A DNA stretch of 47,935 nt from CAXTPV01 sp964249405 (GCA_964249405.1 CAXUBX010000015.1:1-47935), one strand, 5' to 3'; positions 16,009-26,987 are shown, numbered from the stretch's first letter. Notes: generated by a model not told the origin, from the sequence alone. A program made the numbers and translations.

Positions 16009-17235
16009 TCAGCCCGGCAACGCGACGCCGCTGAGCGCGACCAGGGCCCGGATGCCCGGCAGGGTCTTGCCTTCCAGCCACTCGAGAAAGGCGCCCCCCG
16101 CGGTCGAGACGTAGGACAGCTCGTCGACCACGCCCGCCCGCCGGAGCGCCGACACCGTGTCGCCGCCACCGGCCACCGAGCGGAGCGTTCCCGCCCTGGT
16201 GGCCTCGGCGACCGCGCGCGCGAGCGCGTTGGTCGCGGCATCGAAGGGCGGGATCTCGAAGGCGCCGAGCGGCCCGTTCCACACCACCGTCCGGATCGCC
16301 GGCAGGCGCGCCACGAGCGCGCCCACCGTCTCCGGCCCCGCGTCGAGGATCATCGCGTCCGCCGGCACCGCGCCGACCGGGACGGTTCGGGTCGCCGCGC
16401 CCGCCTTGAACTCGGTCGCCGTCACGGCATCCGTCGGCAGCACGATCTCGCAGCCGGTCTCGCGGGCGCGGGCCAGGATGGCGCGCGCGGTCTCGTGCAT
16501 CTCGGTCTCCTGCAGCGAGCGTCCGACGCCGATGCCCTGTGCGGCGAGGAAGGTGTTCGCCATCGCGCCGCCGATCACCAGCACCTGGACGCGGCCGATG
16601 ATGTTGCCGAGCAGGTCGAGCTTGGTCGAGATCTTGGCGCCGCCGACGATCGCCATCACCGGCCGCTCGGGATTCTCCAGCGCCATCGTCAGCGCTTCCA
16701 GTTCGGCCTGCATCAGCCGCCCGGCATGCGCCGGCAGGTGCCGCGCGACACCCTCGGTCGAGGCATGCGCCCGGTGGGCCGCCGAGAACGCGTCGTTGAC
16801 GTAGATGTCGGCGTGCGACGCGAGCGCCCGGGACAGCTCGGGATCGTTCAGCTCCTCGCCCGGATGGTAGCGGGTGTTCTCCAGCACCAGGACCTCGCCG
16901 TCCCGGAGCGACGCCACCGCGCGCTCGGCCACCTCGCCGACGCAGTCCTCGGCGAAATGCACGGGATGGCCCAGCACCTGCTCCAGCGCCACCCGCACCG
17001 GTCCGAGCGACATCTCCGGCACGCGCCGGCCTTTCGGCCGGTCGAAATGGCTGACCACGATCACCCGGGCGCCGCCGTCGGCGAGTTCGCGGATGGTGGG
17101 CGTCAGCCGCTCCAGGCGCGTGAGGTCGGTGATCTGGCCGTCCCGCAACGGCACGTTGAGGTCGGCGCGGAGCAGCACCCGCCGGCCGCGGACCGCCAAT
17201 CCGTCGAGGGTCCGGAACGACGCCTCGGCCGCCAC
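16009..17235 (-). CDS. pgk: Phosphoglycerate kinase
   Basis: A 408-residue glycolytic/gluconeogenic enzyme that transfers phosphate between 1,3-bisphosphoglycerate and ADP. Motifs in order: RRVLLRADLNVPL, VVSHFDRPKG (substrate-binding; the usual Gly is Asp), NDAFSAAHRAHAS, VGGAKISTKLDLL, WNGPLGAFE, and the C-terminal nucleotide loop VAGGGDTVSAL. Length is typical. It starts at GTG 17235, one base after the gap stop (TGA-C-GTG), so the pair is surely co-transcribed. The ending FLEWLEGKTLPGI is typical of the family. Confidence 0.97.
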   Translation of the reverse strand: MAAEASFRTLDGLAVRGRRVLLRADLNVPLRDGQITDLTRLERLTPTIRELADGGARVIVVSHFDRPKGRRVPEMSLGPVRVALEQVLGHPVHFAEDCVGEVAERAVASLRDGEVLVLENTRYHPGEELNDPELSRALASHADIYVNDAFSAAHRAHASTEGVARHLPAHAGRLMQAELEALTMALENPERPVMAIVGGAKISTKLDLLGNIIGRVQVLVIGGAMANTFLAAQGIGVGRSLQETEMHETARAILARARETGCEIVLPTDAVTATEFKAGAATRTVPVGAVPADAMILDAGPETVGALVARLPAIRTVVWNGPLGAFEIPPFDAATNALARAVAEATRAGTLRSVAGGGDTVSALRRAGVVDELSYVSTAGGAFLEWLEGKTLPGIRALVALSGVALPG

Positions 17236-17236
17236 G

Positions 17237-18253
17237 TCAGACCGCCCCGAACGCCGCCGCGGTGTCGGCCATCCGGTTCGAGAAGCCCCACTCGTTGTCG
17301 TACCAGCCGCAGATCCGGATCAGCCTGCCGCCGTCGATCGCGGCCGTCTGGGTCGCGTCGAAGGAGCAGGAATACGGCACGTGGTTGAAATCCGACGACA
17401 CCAGCGGGTCCTTCGAATAGGCGAGGATCGGCTTCAGCTGCCCGTCGGCGGCCTTCTTGAACGCCGCGTTCACCTCCTCGACCGAGCCCTGGCGGCTCAC
17501 CACGACGTCGAGCGACACCAGCGAGACGTTCGGCGTCGGCACCCGGATCGCGGTACCGTCGAGCTTGCCCTTGAGCTCCGGCAGCACGAGGCCGATCGCC
17601 TTCGCCGCGCCCGTGGACGTCGGGATCATCGACAATGCGGCCGCGCGCGCGCGGTGCAGGTCCTTGTGCAGCGTGTCCACCGTGCGCTGGTCGCCGGTGT
17701 AGGAGTGGATGGTCACCATGTAGCCGCGCTCGATGCCGAACGTCTCGTGCATCACCTTCGCCATCGGGGCGAGGCAGTTCGTGGTGCAGGATCCGTTCGA
17801 GATCACCGTCATTCCGGGCCTGATCGCGTCGGTGTTCACGCCGAACACGATGGTCGCGTCCACCTCGTCCGCCGGCGCCGACACGATGACCTTCCGCGCG
17901 CCCGCGGTGATCAGCTGCGACGCCGCCTCCTTCTTGGTGAACAGGCCGGTGCACTCGAGCGCGATGTCGACGCCCCCATACGGCACCTTCGACGGATCGC
18001 GCTCGGCCGACACCTTGATCGGCCCGTACGTCCTGCCGGCGGAACGGATCGTGATGCTGTCGCCCTCGACGATCACCTCGCCGGGAAAGCGCCCGTGTAC
18101 GCTGTCGTAGCGGAAGAGATGCGCGTTGGCCTCGACCGAGCCGAGATCGTTGATCGCGACCGGGATCACGTCATCGCGGCCGCGCTCCACGATCGCCCGC
18201 AGCACCAGGCGGCCGATCCGACCGAAACCGTTGATCGCGACTTTGACGGCCAT
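17237..18253 (-). CDS. gap: Glyceraldehyde-3-phosphate dehydrogenase, type I
   Basis: A 338-residue NAD-type GAPDH. The Rossmann start is VAINGFGRIGRLVLRA, with INDL (Asp36) favouring NAD over NADP. The catalytic motif SNGSCTTNC places Cys156 as nucleophile, and His183 lies in TIHSYTGDQ. The C-terminus WYDNEWGFSNRM is the family signature. AAGGAGT sits before ATG 18253. It is followed after one base by pgk and preceded, across a 167-bp gap, by a transketolase-like gene, so the block mimics the common tkt-gap-pgk order. Confidence 0.97.
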   Translation of the reverse strand: MAVKVAINGFGRIGRLVLRAIVERGRDDVIPVAINDLGSVEANAHLFRYDSVHGRFPGEVIVEGDSITIRSAGRTYGPIKVSAERDPSKVPYGGVDIALECTGLFTKKEAASQLITAGARKVIVSAPADEVDATIVFGVNTDAIRPGMTVISNGSCTTNCLAPMAKVMHETFGIERGYMVTIHSYTGDQRTVDTLHKDLHRARAAALSMIPTSTGAAKAIGLVLPELKGKLDGTAIRVPTPNVSLVSLDVVVSRQGSVEEVNAAFKKAADGQLKPILAYSKDPLVSSDFNHVPYSCSFDATQTAAIDGGRLIRICGWYDNEWGFSNRMADTAAAFGAV

Positions 18254-18315
18254 CGGGCAATACTCCTTCGGACAACGGCAACGGTTCTTCGGCCGGCACC
18301 GAGACTAGCACGAGG

Positions 18316-18365
18316 CGCGCCGCCGCTCGCAACCCGAGGGGGCGGGCGGATCCGGCGGCGGCGCG
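18316..18365 (-). other. Long-looped hairpin between transketolase-like gene and gap
   Basis: CGCGCCGCCG (18316-18325) can pair perfectly with CGGCGGCGCG (18356-18365) across a 30-nt loop. It lies in the 167-bp gap between the stop of the transketolase-like gene and the gap start, in the direction of transcription of both. No T-tract is present. It may act as an mRNA processing or stability structure that separates expression of the two parts, or be a by-product of high GC. Confidence 0.25.
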
Positions 18366-18420
18366 ACCCGCTCGGCATGTACGAAAGAGGTCCGGCGCTG
18401 CGCTGCGAGACCCGTGCAGG

Positions 18421-20376
18421 TCACTGGCTCTGCCGGATCGAGCTCGCGGCAGGCGTCCCGCCACGAACTCCCGAGCGCCGCGCCAGCACCGCGTCCCGCG
18501 CCGTCGCGACCAGCGTCTCGCGGGTGAGCCCGAGATGGGCGCGCAGCTCCTCGGCCTCGCCGCTCGCGCCGAACCCGTCGAGACCGACGAAGCGTCCCTC
18601 GGGCCCGAGCCAGCGTTCCCAGCCGAAGCCGCCCGCCGCCTCGACGCCGACCCGCGGCGCCTCCCCGAGCACCGTCTCGCGCCAGTCGCGGTCCTGTCGT
18701 CCGAACAGTTCCCAGCACGGCAGCGACACCACCGCCGCCTCGATCCCGTCCCGCAGCAGCAGCGCGCGGGCGCCGAGCGCGAGTTCCACCTCGGCGCCGC
18801 TCGCGATCAGCGTCACGTCCCGTCGCGCCCCTTCCGCCGCGACGTGACCGCCCTGCCGCGCCCGGTTCGCGCCGGAGGCCGCGCGGCCGGTCCGTGCCAG
18901 CTCGCGGCCGAGCACGATCACGCTCGGTCCGTCGGCCCGGCGAAGCGCGAGCTCGAGGCACTCGATCGCCTCCACCGCGCAGCATGGCCGGAACACGAAC
19001 AATCCCGGCATCGCGCGCAGGCCCGCGAGCTGCTCGACCGGCTGGAACGCCGCGCCTTCCGAGGCCGCCGACAACCCGTCATCGGTCAGCAGCAGCACCA
19101 TCTTGCGGCCGGTCAGCGCCGCCATCCTGAGCGCCGGCCGGATCCGGTCGGCCGCGATCGCCGGCAGCGCCAGCACGGGCAGGATCCCGCCATGCAGCGA
19201 CAGCCCGTTCGCCAGCGTCGCCATCCCGTGCTCCTGCGCGCCGCAGGCGAGATGCCGCCCCGCGAACGACGCCGGGCCGAGCGCCGGAAGTCCGGAGAAC
19301 ATCGCCTCGGTCCGCGACGACGACAGGAACACGAGCGAGCGGCCGACCGGCGCGAGCGCGTGCAGCGCGCGGAACGTCGCCGCCTCCGGGCTCTCGTCGC
19401 GCGGTGCCGACCGTGCCGTCGCGGCCAGCACCTCGTGCCAGCTCGGCGGCAGCCGCCCGGTGAGCGAACGCTCGAACTCGGGCTGCTTGCCGTGCCGGGC
19501 GAGCCGGCGGAGCCAAGCTCGGCGGGCGACCGCACCGCGCGTGCCGGCTGCCCGCCACGCCGGGCGGGCCGTCTCCTCCGGCACGGCTTCGATCGCCGCG
19601 TCGTCCGCGGTGGCGACACGCGACGGCCGGCACGCGATCAGGATCGGTCGACGCGCCCGGTCCACCGCGGCGAGCGAGGACCCCACGGCACCCGCATCCT
19701 CGCCATCGAGGCTCCGGACCGACCAGCCGCAGGCGGAGAAGCGCCGGAGCAGCTCGATCTCCTCCTTGTCCCGGACCGAGGCGGCATCCGGCCCCGCGTC
19801 TTCGCGCGCCCCGGAACCGGGCTCGGCGAACACCACCGCGAGCCGATCCAGCCGGAGCTGGCCCGCGATCGAGGCCACTTCCTGGCCGAGACCGGCCGAG
19901 AGATCGGCGGCGCTCGCGAGCACCCAGGTCCGGTGATCCACCAGCGATCGTCCGAACCGCGACGCCATGACGCGTTCGCCGAGCGCGATCCCGACCGCGG
20001 CGGCCAGCCCCTGACCCGGCAGGCCGGCCGGCGCCTCGATCGCCGGGTGCAAGGCCGGCAGCGGCGACGGCGACGCGGCGGAGTGCAGCCGGCCGAAACG
20101 GCCGAGCACGTCGCCCTCCATCCCGTCGACGCCCGCGAGATGCAGCGCGGCGTAGAGCAGCGGGCTCAGCGAGCCGTCCGAGACGACGAAGCGGTCCCGG
20201 TCCGGCCAGCCCGGATCGGCGGCCTCGAAGCGGAGCGACCGGGTCCACAGCCCGGCGAGGAAACCCGCGAGCCCACGTTCCGTGGGTCCGAGCCGGGCTG
20301 CGATCCGGCAAAGCGCCTCGGCGAGCCTGCGCGTGTCGGCCTGGACCGGGCCGTTTCCGGCGCTGTCTTCGTGCAT
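18421..20376 (-). CDS. Transketolase-like protein lacking ThDP and catalytic residues (likely pseudoenzyme)
   Basis: A 651-residue full-length homologue of transketolase (E. coli TktA is 663). The frame stays alignable throughout: DRFVVSDGSLSPLLYAALHL, GLPGQGLAAAVGIALGER, QEHGMATLANGLSLHGG, FQPVEQLAGLR, ASGAEVELA. Yet the active site is gone. GDGxxxEG, which binds Mg and diphosphate, is SAADLSAG at 155-162; the Mg-ligand Asn is Pro186; the SNGHG His is Ser69; the SGHPG and GHP histidines are missing; the catalytic HQPVEQ His is Phe444 and the HD of THDS is Asp432. Only the Glu that activates ThDP (Glu382) is kept. The frame is open and codon use is normal, so it is not a decayed pseudogene. 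A structural or regulatory role is possible. The alignment was made by eye from memory of TktA. Confidence 0.85.
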   Translation of the reverse strand: MHEDSAGNGPVQADTRRLAEALCRIAARLGPTERGLAGFLAGLWTRSLRFEAADPGWPDRDRFVVSDGSLSPLLYAALHLAGVDGMEGDVLGRFGRLHSAASPSPLPALHPAIEAPAGLPGQGLAAAVGIALGERVMASRFGRSLVDHRTWVLASAADLSAGLGQEVASIAGQLRLDRLAVVFAEPGSGAREDAGPDAASVRDKEEIELLRRFSACGWSVRSLDGEDAGAVGSSLAAVDRARRPILIACRPSRVATADDAAIEAVPEETARPAWRAAGTRGAVARRAWLRRLARHGKQPEFERSLTGRLPPSWHEVLAATARSAPRDESPEAATFRALHALAPVGRSLVFLSSSRTEAMFSGLPALGPASFAGRHLACGAQEHGMATLANGLSLHGGILPVLALPAIAADRIRPALRMAALTGRKMVLLLTDDGLSAASEGAAFQPVEQLAGLRAMPGLFVFRPCCAVEAIECLELALRRADGPSVIVLGRELARTGRAASGANRARQGGHVAAEGARRDVTLIASGAEVELALGARALLLRDGIEAAVVSLPCWELFGRQDRDWRETVLGEAPRVGVEAAGGFGWERWLGPEGRFVGLDGFGASGEAEELRAHLGLTRETLVATARDAVLARRSGVRGGTPAASSIRQSQ

Positions 20377-20463
20377 CGCGACGAGCTTGTGCGTGTTCCG
20401 TCCCGTCCGGGCAAGCCGAGGCCATCTTGCCCGGCCGGGCCCGACCTGCGATCACCGGTGCCC

Positions 20464-20913
20464 ATGCGCCGATCGTTCCCGCGCCGAGCCTTTCTCCTGC
20501 TGCTCGCGCTGGCGCCGGAGGCGGGCTGCAAGCTCGTCGATCAGCGGACCTTCGTCGCCCACGCGGATGCGCCGCCGGTGGTCCGCGTGAAGCCGGGCGT
20601 GCCGGCCCGCGAAGTCCCGCCGCTGCTGTCCATCCGGTTCCCCGCCTCGCCGGACGAATGGGAAGGACCGCTCAAGGTCGCCGTCGATCTCGCGCGAACC
20701 CGAAAGCCGAATGTCCTGTTCACCGTCGAGAGCGCGGTGCCGCCGGGGCCGACCCCGGCCGACGATGCCGCGCGCCTCGCCCGCGCGGCCGCCGACGCCG
20801 AGGCCGTGGCGGCCGCGATCGTGGGCGACGGCGTCGATCGCCTGCAGGTCCAGCTCTCGGCCACGACCGACCGCTCCGCCCCGGCCGAGGAGGTGCGCGT
20901 CTTCGTCAGGTAG
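20464..20913 (+). CDS. Small possible lipoprotein, unknown
   Basis: A 149-residue protein, divergent from the transketolase-like gene. The N-terminus RRAFLLLLALAPEAGCKLVD is a hydrophobic export signal ending at a Cys (imperfect lipobox, EAGC). The rest has a beta-type strand (FPASPDEWEGPLKVAVDLA), an Ala-rich helix (about residues 97-121) and a final VQLSATTDRSAPAEEVRVFV, reminiscent of small periplasmic proteins with a conserved terminal strand. I do not recognise the family. The start may instead be GTG 20458. Its last 8 bp overlap the end of the convergent antiporter gene. Confidence 0.68.
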   Translation: MRRSFPRRAFLLLLALAPEAGCKLVDQRTFVAHADAPPVVRVKPGVPAREVPPLLSIRFPASPDEWEGPLKVAVDLARTRKPNVLFTVESAVPPGPTPADDAARLARAAADAEAVAAAIVGDGVDRLQVQLSATTDRSAPAEEVRVFVR

Positions 20914-22180
20914 GATCCTGGTCCGCCGGCGCGGGGAAGAAGCGTCTCGCCACCCGGCCCATCGACAGGCCTTGCACGACGATCGTGAACACCACGACGA
21001 CGTAGGTCACGGTCAGCAGCGGCGTCCGCGCCGACGCGGACGACGGCAGCCCGAGCGCCAGCGCGACCGAGATGCCGCCGCGAAGCCCGCCCCAGGTCAG
21101 CACCGCGAGCAGGGCGGTCCGCTCCCGGTTCGGCAGACGCATCGGCAGCGTCGGCAGCGCCACGCTCAGCAGCCGCACCGCCAGCCCGAGCGGAATCGCG
21201 ATCGCGCCCGCCGCGAGATCGGCCGATCGGAGCGGCAGGGCCAGCACCGCGAAGCCGATCAGCAGGAACAGCAGCGAGTTCAGGATCTCGTCGACGAGCG
21301 ACCAGAACACCGGCAGCTCGCGCTGCGTGCGGTCGCTCATCGCCGCGTGCCCGCTCCGGCTTCCGGCGTAGAGGCCCGCCACCACGACCGCGATCGGGCC
21401 GGACATGCCGAGCGCGCCCGCGAGCGCGAAGGCGCCGCTCGCCAGCGCCAGCGTGATCATCACCTCGAGATTGCGCGCGCTGGTCCGGGCCAGCAGGAAC
21501 ACGGCACAGAACCCGGTGACCAGTCCGACCAGCCCGCCTCCCAAGGCCTCGAAGCCGAACGTGCCCGCGACCGTCGCGAACTGCACGACGCTTCCGTTCT
21601 CGCCCCCTTGCGCGTAGCCGAGCGCCGCCCCGAACGCGACCACCCCGACCCCGTCGTTGAACAGGCTCTCGCCCGCGAACAGCGCCTGCAGTCCGGGCGG
21701 CAGCCCGAGCCGGCGCAGCAGCGCCACCACCGAGACCGGGTCGGTCGGCGCCAGGATCGCACCGAGCACGAGACACCAGGCCCACCCGACCCCGAGGCGA
21801 AGCCATGCGAACACCACCCACATCGAGGCCGCGATCAGCAGGATCGCGAGCAGCGTGCCGAGCAGCGCGAGCGCGCCCACGGCGAGACGCCGCTCCCAGA
21901 GACGACCGAGATCGATCTCCAGCGCGCCCGCGAACAACAGGAACGACAGCGCGCCGTCGAGCAGCACGCGCGGCAGATCCACCGTGCCGAGCACCCGACG
22001 CGAGAATCCCCGGAGATCGACCGAGGGGATCAGCACGTCGAGCCCGATCAGCAGCACCGAGGCCGCCAGCGCGAACACCAGCACGCCGACCGTGTGCGGC
22101 AGCCGGATCGTGAGCCCGTTCACGACCCCGAACACCGAGGCGACGGTCAGCAGCAGCGCGAACAGCCCGAATGCGCTCAT
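20906..22180 (-). CDS. Na+(K+)/H+ antiporter, CPA1 family
   Basis: A 424-residue inner-membrane cation/proton antiporter. It has about twelve hydrophobic segments. The transport core reads GAILAPTDPVSVVALLRRLG, then ALFAGESLFNDGVGVV; the ND pair is the CPA1 ion-binding signature. Later segments include FWSLVDEILNSLLFLLIGF and LTWGGLRGGISVALALGL, also CPA1 hallmarks. I choose ATG 22180; the frame is open further upstream but turns Arg/Pro-rich and non-membrane. Its stop overlaps the convergent lipoprotein gene. It lies 172 bp downstream of the M23 gene on the same strand, probably a separate unit. It is likely used in pH or sodium homeostasis. Confidence 0.92.
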   Translation of the reverse strand: MSAFGLFALLLTVASVFGVVNGLTIRLPHTVGVLVFALAASVLLIGLDVLIPSVDLRGFSRRVLGTVDLPRVLLDGALSFLLFAGALEIDLGRLWERRLAVGALALLGTLLAILLIAASMWVVFAWLRLGVGWAWCLVLGAILAPTDPVSVVALLRRLGLPPGLQALFAGESLFNDGVGVVAFGAALGYAQGGENGSVVQFATVAGTFGFEALGGGLVGLVTGFCAVFLLARTSARNLEVMITLALASGAFALAGALGMSGPIAVVVAGLYAGSRSGHAAMSDRTQRELPVFWSLVDEILNSLLFLLIGFAVLALPLRSADLAAGAIAIPLGLAVRLLSVALPTLPMRLPNRERTALLAVLTWGGLRGGISVALALGLPSSASARTPLLTVTYVVVVFTIVVQGLSMGRVARRFFPAPADQDPT

Positions 22181-22352
22181 GCCACGTCGCTCCGGTCGCC
22201 GCCGCCGGCGCGATCCGGGTCCGGGTCGATTGGCCGGGGAGGCCCGGAGCGGCGAGGACGTGTGGTGCAGGGGGACGGCATCATCAGGGGACCTCGTCGC
22301 CACCGCGGGTGACCTGCTGCTGGCCGCGCGTGGCGTGTCGCCGCACCCGCTC
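22181..22352. other. Spacer between antiporter and M23 genes
   Basis: A 172-bp GC-rich stretch; all frames through it read as Arg/Pro/Ser-rich non-protein sequence. It presumably holds the antiporter promoter, but no clear boxes are seen. Confidence 0.4.
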
Positions 22353-22832
22353 TCATCGGCAACGCGGCAGGCCGAGGAACAGGTCGGGGTCGATCGCCCG
22401 CCCGGCCGCGAACACCGCGAAGAAGAGGTGTGTCCCGTAGGTGAGACCGCTGCGTCCGACCCGCCCGATCGGGCTGCCGGTCGCGACCGCCGTTCCGCCG
22501 TCGGCGATCCGCGGCACCAGATCGCCGAGGTGGGCGTAGAGCGTGACCAGGCCGCCGGGGTGGGAGACGAACACCTGCAGGCCGCCGATCCCTTTCCGCT
22601 CGATCCGGGTGATCGTTCCCGACATCGCCGCCCGCACGGTCGCCCCCGCCGGGGCGGGGAGATCGATCCCGTTGTGGAAGCCGGCCGGCGCCATCGGCCC
22701 GACCGCATGGCGCCAGCCGAACGGCGAGGACATGCACGAGGCGTCGACCGGCAGCGCCAGGCGGAACGGGCCGGCGCCGCCCCCGAGCAGCAGCAGGCCG
22801 GCGAGGGTCGCCGCTCTCGCCGAAGGCCTCAT
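22353..22832 (-). CDS. M23-family (LytM) peptidase homologue with altered zinc motif
   Basis: A 159-residue exported LytM-domain protein. The N-terminal hydrophobic stretch (TLAGLLLLGGGAG) looks like a signal peptide. The domain has HNGIDLPAPAG (H53, D57: HxxxD), a VTLYAHLGDLVP strand (H101) and THLFFAVF (H135). In active M23 enzymes the last motif is HLHF, and the second His binds zinc; here that position is Phe137. The protein is therefore probably non-catalytic, like the regulatory LytM domains of EnvC and NlpD, or uses another ligand. Its ATG overlaps the ccmB stop (ATGA), so it is made from the ccmAB transcript. Confidence 0.88.
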   Translation of the reverse strand: MRPSARAATLAGLLLLGGGAGPFRLALPVDASCMSSPFGWRHAVGPMAPAGFHNGIDLPAPAGATVRAAMSGTITRIERKGIGGLQVFVSHPGGLVTLYAHLGDLVPRIADGGTAVATGSPIGRVGRSGLTYGTHLFFAVFAAGRAIDPDLFLGLPRCR

Positions 22833-23494
22833 TCCGCCGCCGACGCGAGGGCCGCTCCCCCGGCGAGCGGACAGAGCGGAAGGGCAAGGGCCACGAGCGC
22901 GCCCAGCAGCAACAGAGGGAGGCGGACCGGGAGACCCGACGAGGCGGCGTCGGTCGCCGCCGCGCCGAAGATCAGCACCGGGGAGGCGAGAGGGAGCACG
23001 AGCAGCGGCAGCAGCACGCCGCCACGCCGGGCGCCGAGCACGATCGCGCTGCCCATCGTGCCGAGCAGCGACAGCGCGCCGGTGCCGAGCGCGAGCGCGA
23101 GCGCGAGCACGCCGAAGCCGCGCGACGGCAGTCCGAGCATCGCCCCGAGCGGCACCGCGGCGACCAGGAGCGGCACGCCCGTGGTCAGCCAGTGCGCGAG
23201 CGCCTTCGCGCCGGCGACCGCGGCGGGCGCGAGGCCGCCGAGCAGAAGCAGGTCGAGCGACCCGTCCTCGAGCTCGGCCCCGAACATCCGGTCGAGCGGG
23301 AGCAGCGAGGCGAGCAGCGCCAGCACCCAGACGATCCCGGGCGCCATCCGGCGCAGCAGCTCGGGCGAGGGTCCGAGGGCCAGCGGGAACAGCGCACCGG
23401 CGAGCACGAAGAACAGCACCGACGCGACGGTGTCGGCACCGTGCCGCACCGCGAGCGCGAGCTCGCGTCCGGTGATCGCGGCGAACGCCCTCAA
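22829..23494 (-). CDS. ccmB: Heme exporter permease CcmB
   Basis: A 221-residue membrane subunit of the CcmABCD complex for cytochrome c maturation. There are six hydrophobic segments. The N-terminal stretch RELALAVRHGADTVASVLFFVLAGALFPLA and LLPLDRMFGAELEDGSLDLLLLG are diagnostic of CcmB (the longer motif is quoted in part; residues 10-39). It overlaps ccmA upstream and the M23 gene downstream by 4 bp each. ccmC and ccmD are not in this window, so the operon is shorter than the usual ccmABCD. Confidence 0.92.
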   Translation of the reverse strand: MRAFAAITGRELALAVRHGADTVASVLFFVLAGALFPLALGPSPELLRRMAPGIVWVLALLASLLPLDRMFGAELEDGSLDLLLLGGLAPAAVAGAKALAHWLTTGVPLLVAAVPLGAMLGLPSRGFGVLALALALGTGALSLLGTMGSAIVLGARRGGVLLPLLVLPLASPVLIFGAAATDAASSGLPVRLPLLLLGALVALALPLCPLAGGAALASAAE

Positions 23495-24108
23495 GGCGGC
23501 GTGGTCCCGAGGGCGAGCACGCGCGATCCCGGCAGCGGCAGGTCGAGATGCGTCGCCGCGATCACCGCGCCGCCTCCGGCGCGGTGGCCGGCGAGCAGCC
23601 TGCCCAGCGTCTCCACGGAGGCCGCGTCGAGACCGTTGGCCGGCTCGTCGAGCAGGAACAGCGTCGCCCTGGTCAGCAGGAGCCGCGCGATCGCGAGCCG
23701 GCGCTTCTGCCCGGACGACAGATGGCGCGCGGGAAAGTCGGCGAGGGACGCGAGACCGACGTCCCCGAGGGCTGGCTCGATCGCCGCCCGTCGGCGTCCG
23801 GCGAGGCGCGCCGCGAGGACGAGGTTCTCGCGCGCGGTCAGTCCCGGCTTGAGCGCGTCGAGCGGCCCGAGGAAGGCGACGCGCGCGCCGTGCGCCACCG
23901 GATCGGCGAACACCGACACGTCATCCCAGGTGAGCGTCCCGGCATCCGGCCGGCGCAGCCCCGCCAGGACCCGGATCAGCGACGACTTCCCGGCGCCGTT
24001 CGGTCCGGTCACCACCAGCGCCTCGCCGTCGCCGAGCGCGAGATCGATCCCCCGGAGCACGAGGCGCTCGCCTCGGATGACCGCGAGGCCGCGCGCGCGG
24101 AGCTGCAT
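23491..24108 (-). CDS. ccmA: Heme exporter ATPase CcmA
   Basis: A 205-residue ABC ATPase of the cytochrome c maturation system; with CcmB and CcmC it drives release of heme-loaded CcmE. Walker A GPNGAGKSS, signature LSSGQKRRLAIARL, Walker B LFLLDEP followed by ANGLD, and a short C-terminus. I take ATG 24108, which gives the usual CcmA length; the frame stays open to 24237 but the extension is not ABC-like. It is divergent from acnA across 127 bp, a gene order I know from other alphaproteobacteria. Confidence 0.93.
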   Translation of the reverse strand: MQLRARGLAVIRGERLVLRGIDLALGDGEALVVTGPNGAGKSSLIRVLAGLRRPDAGTLTWDDVSVFADPVAHGARVAFLGPLDALKPGLTARENLVLAARLAGRRRAAIEPALGDVGLASLADFPARHLSSGQKRRLAIARLLLTRATLFLLDEPANGLDAASVETLGRLLAGHRAGGGAVIAATHLDLPLPGSRVLALGTTPP

Positions 24109-24151
24109 GTTCGCGTCCCTCGTGGCCGCTCCCGTGGGGAGATCCCGTCGC

Positions 24152-24180
24152 TTGGCGCCCGGGGAGGGCAGGCTTATGTA
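24152..24180 (+). promoter_or_regulatory. Weak candidate promoter for acnA
   Basis: TTGGCG (24152-24157), a 17-bp gap, then TATGTA (24175-24180), about 55 bp before the acnA start in the ccmA/acnA divergent spacer. Both boxes are imperfect, and this is a tentative reading. Confidence 0.25.
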
Positions 24181-24187
24181 ATCGCCG

Positions 24188-24210
24188 CGCCGGCAGGGCA
24201 AGCGCCGGCG
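24188..24210 (+). other. Hairpin in the acnA 5' leader
   Basis: CGCCGGC (24188-24194) pairs with GCCGGCG (24204-24210) around a 9-nt loop, in the predicted acnA leader and upstream of the AGGGGAGAACAGG ribosome site. It might affect mRNA stability or translation. No known riboswitch or iron-responsive element is recognised. Confidence 0.3.
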
Positions 24211-24235
24211 TGCGGCCGGGCAGGGGAGAACAGGC

Positions 24236-26929
<2,694 letters not shown>

Positions 26930-26933
26930 CCGC

Positions 26934-26987
26934 GCCCGGTCGTTAACCGGGCCCTCACCCTCCCGCCCGATGATCGGGGGCGGGAGG
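26934..26987 (+). terminator. Tandem hairpins downstream of acnA
   Basis: First hairpin: GCCCGGT (26934-26940), CGTTA loop, ACCGGGC (26946-26952). Second: CCTCCCGCCC (26959-26968) with GGGCGGGAGG (26978-26987), 10 bp, whose loop can pair further (GAT/ATC). The pair begins 4 bp after the acnA stop. There is no long T-tract, so this is a stem-type terminator or 3'-end stabiliser. Confidence 0.6.

Noticed and set aside
16009..17235. SHFDRP instead of SHLGRP in phosphoglycerate kinase as a sign of inactivity
   Set aside because: The variant lies in a substrate loop, all other motifs are intact, and I recall similar Phe/Asp variants in alphaproteobacterial Pgk.
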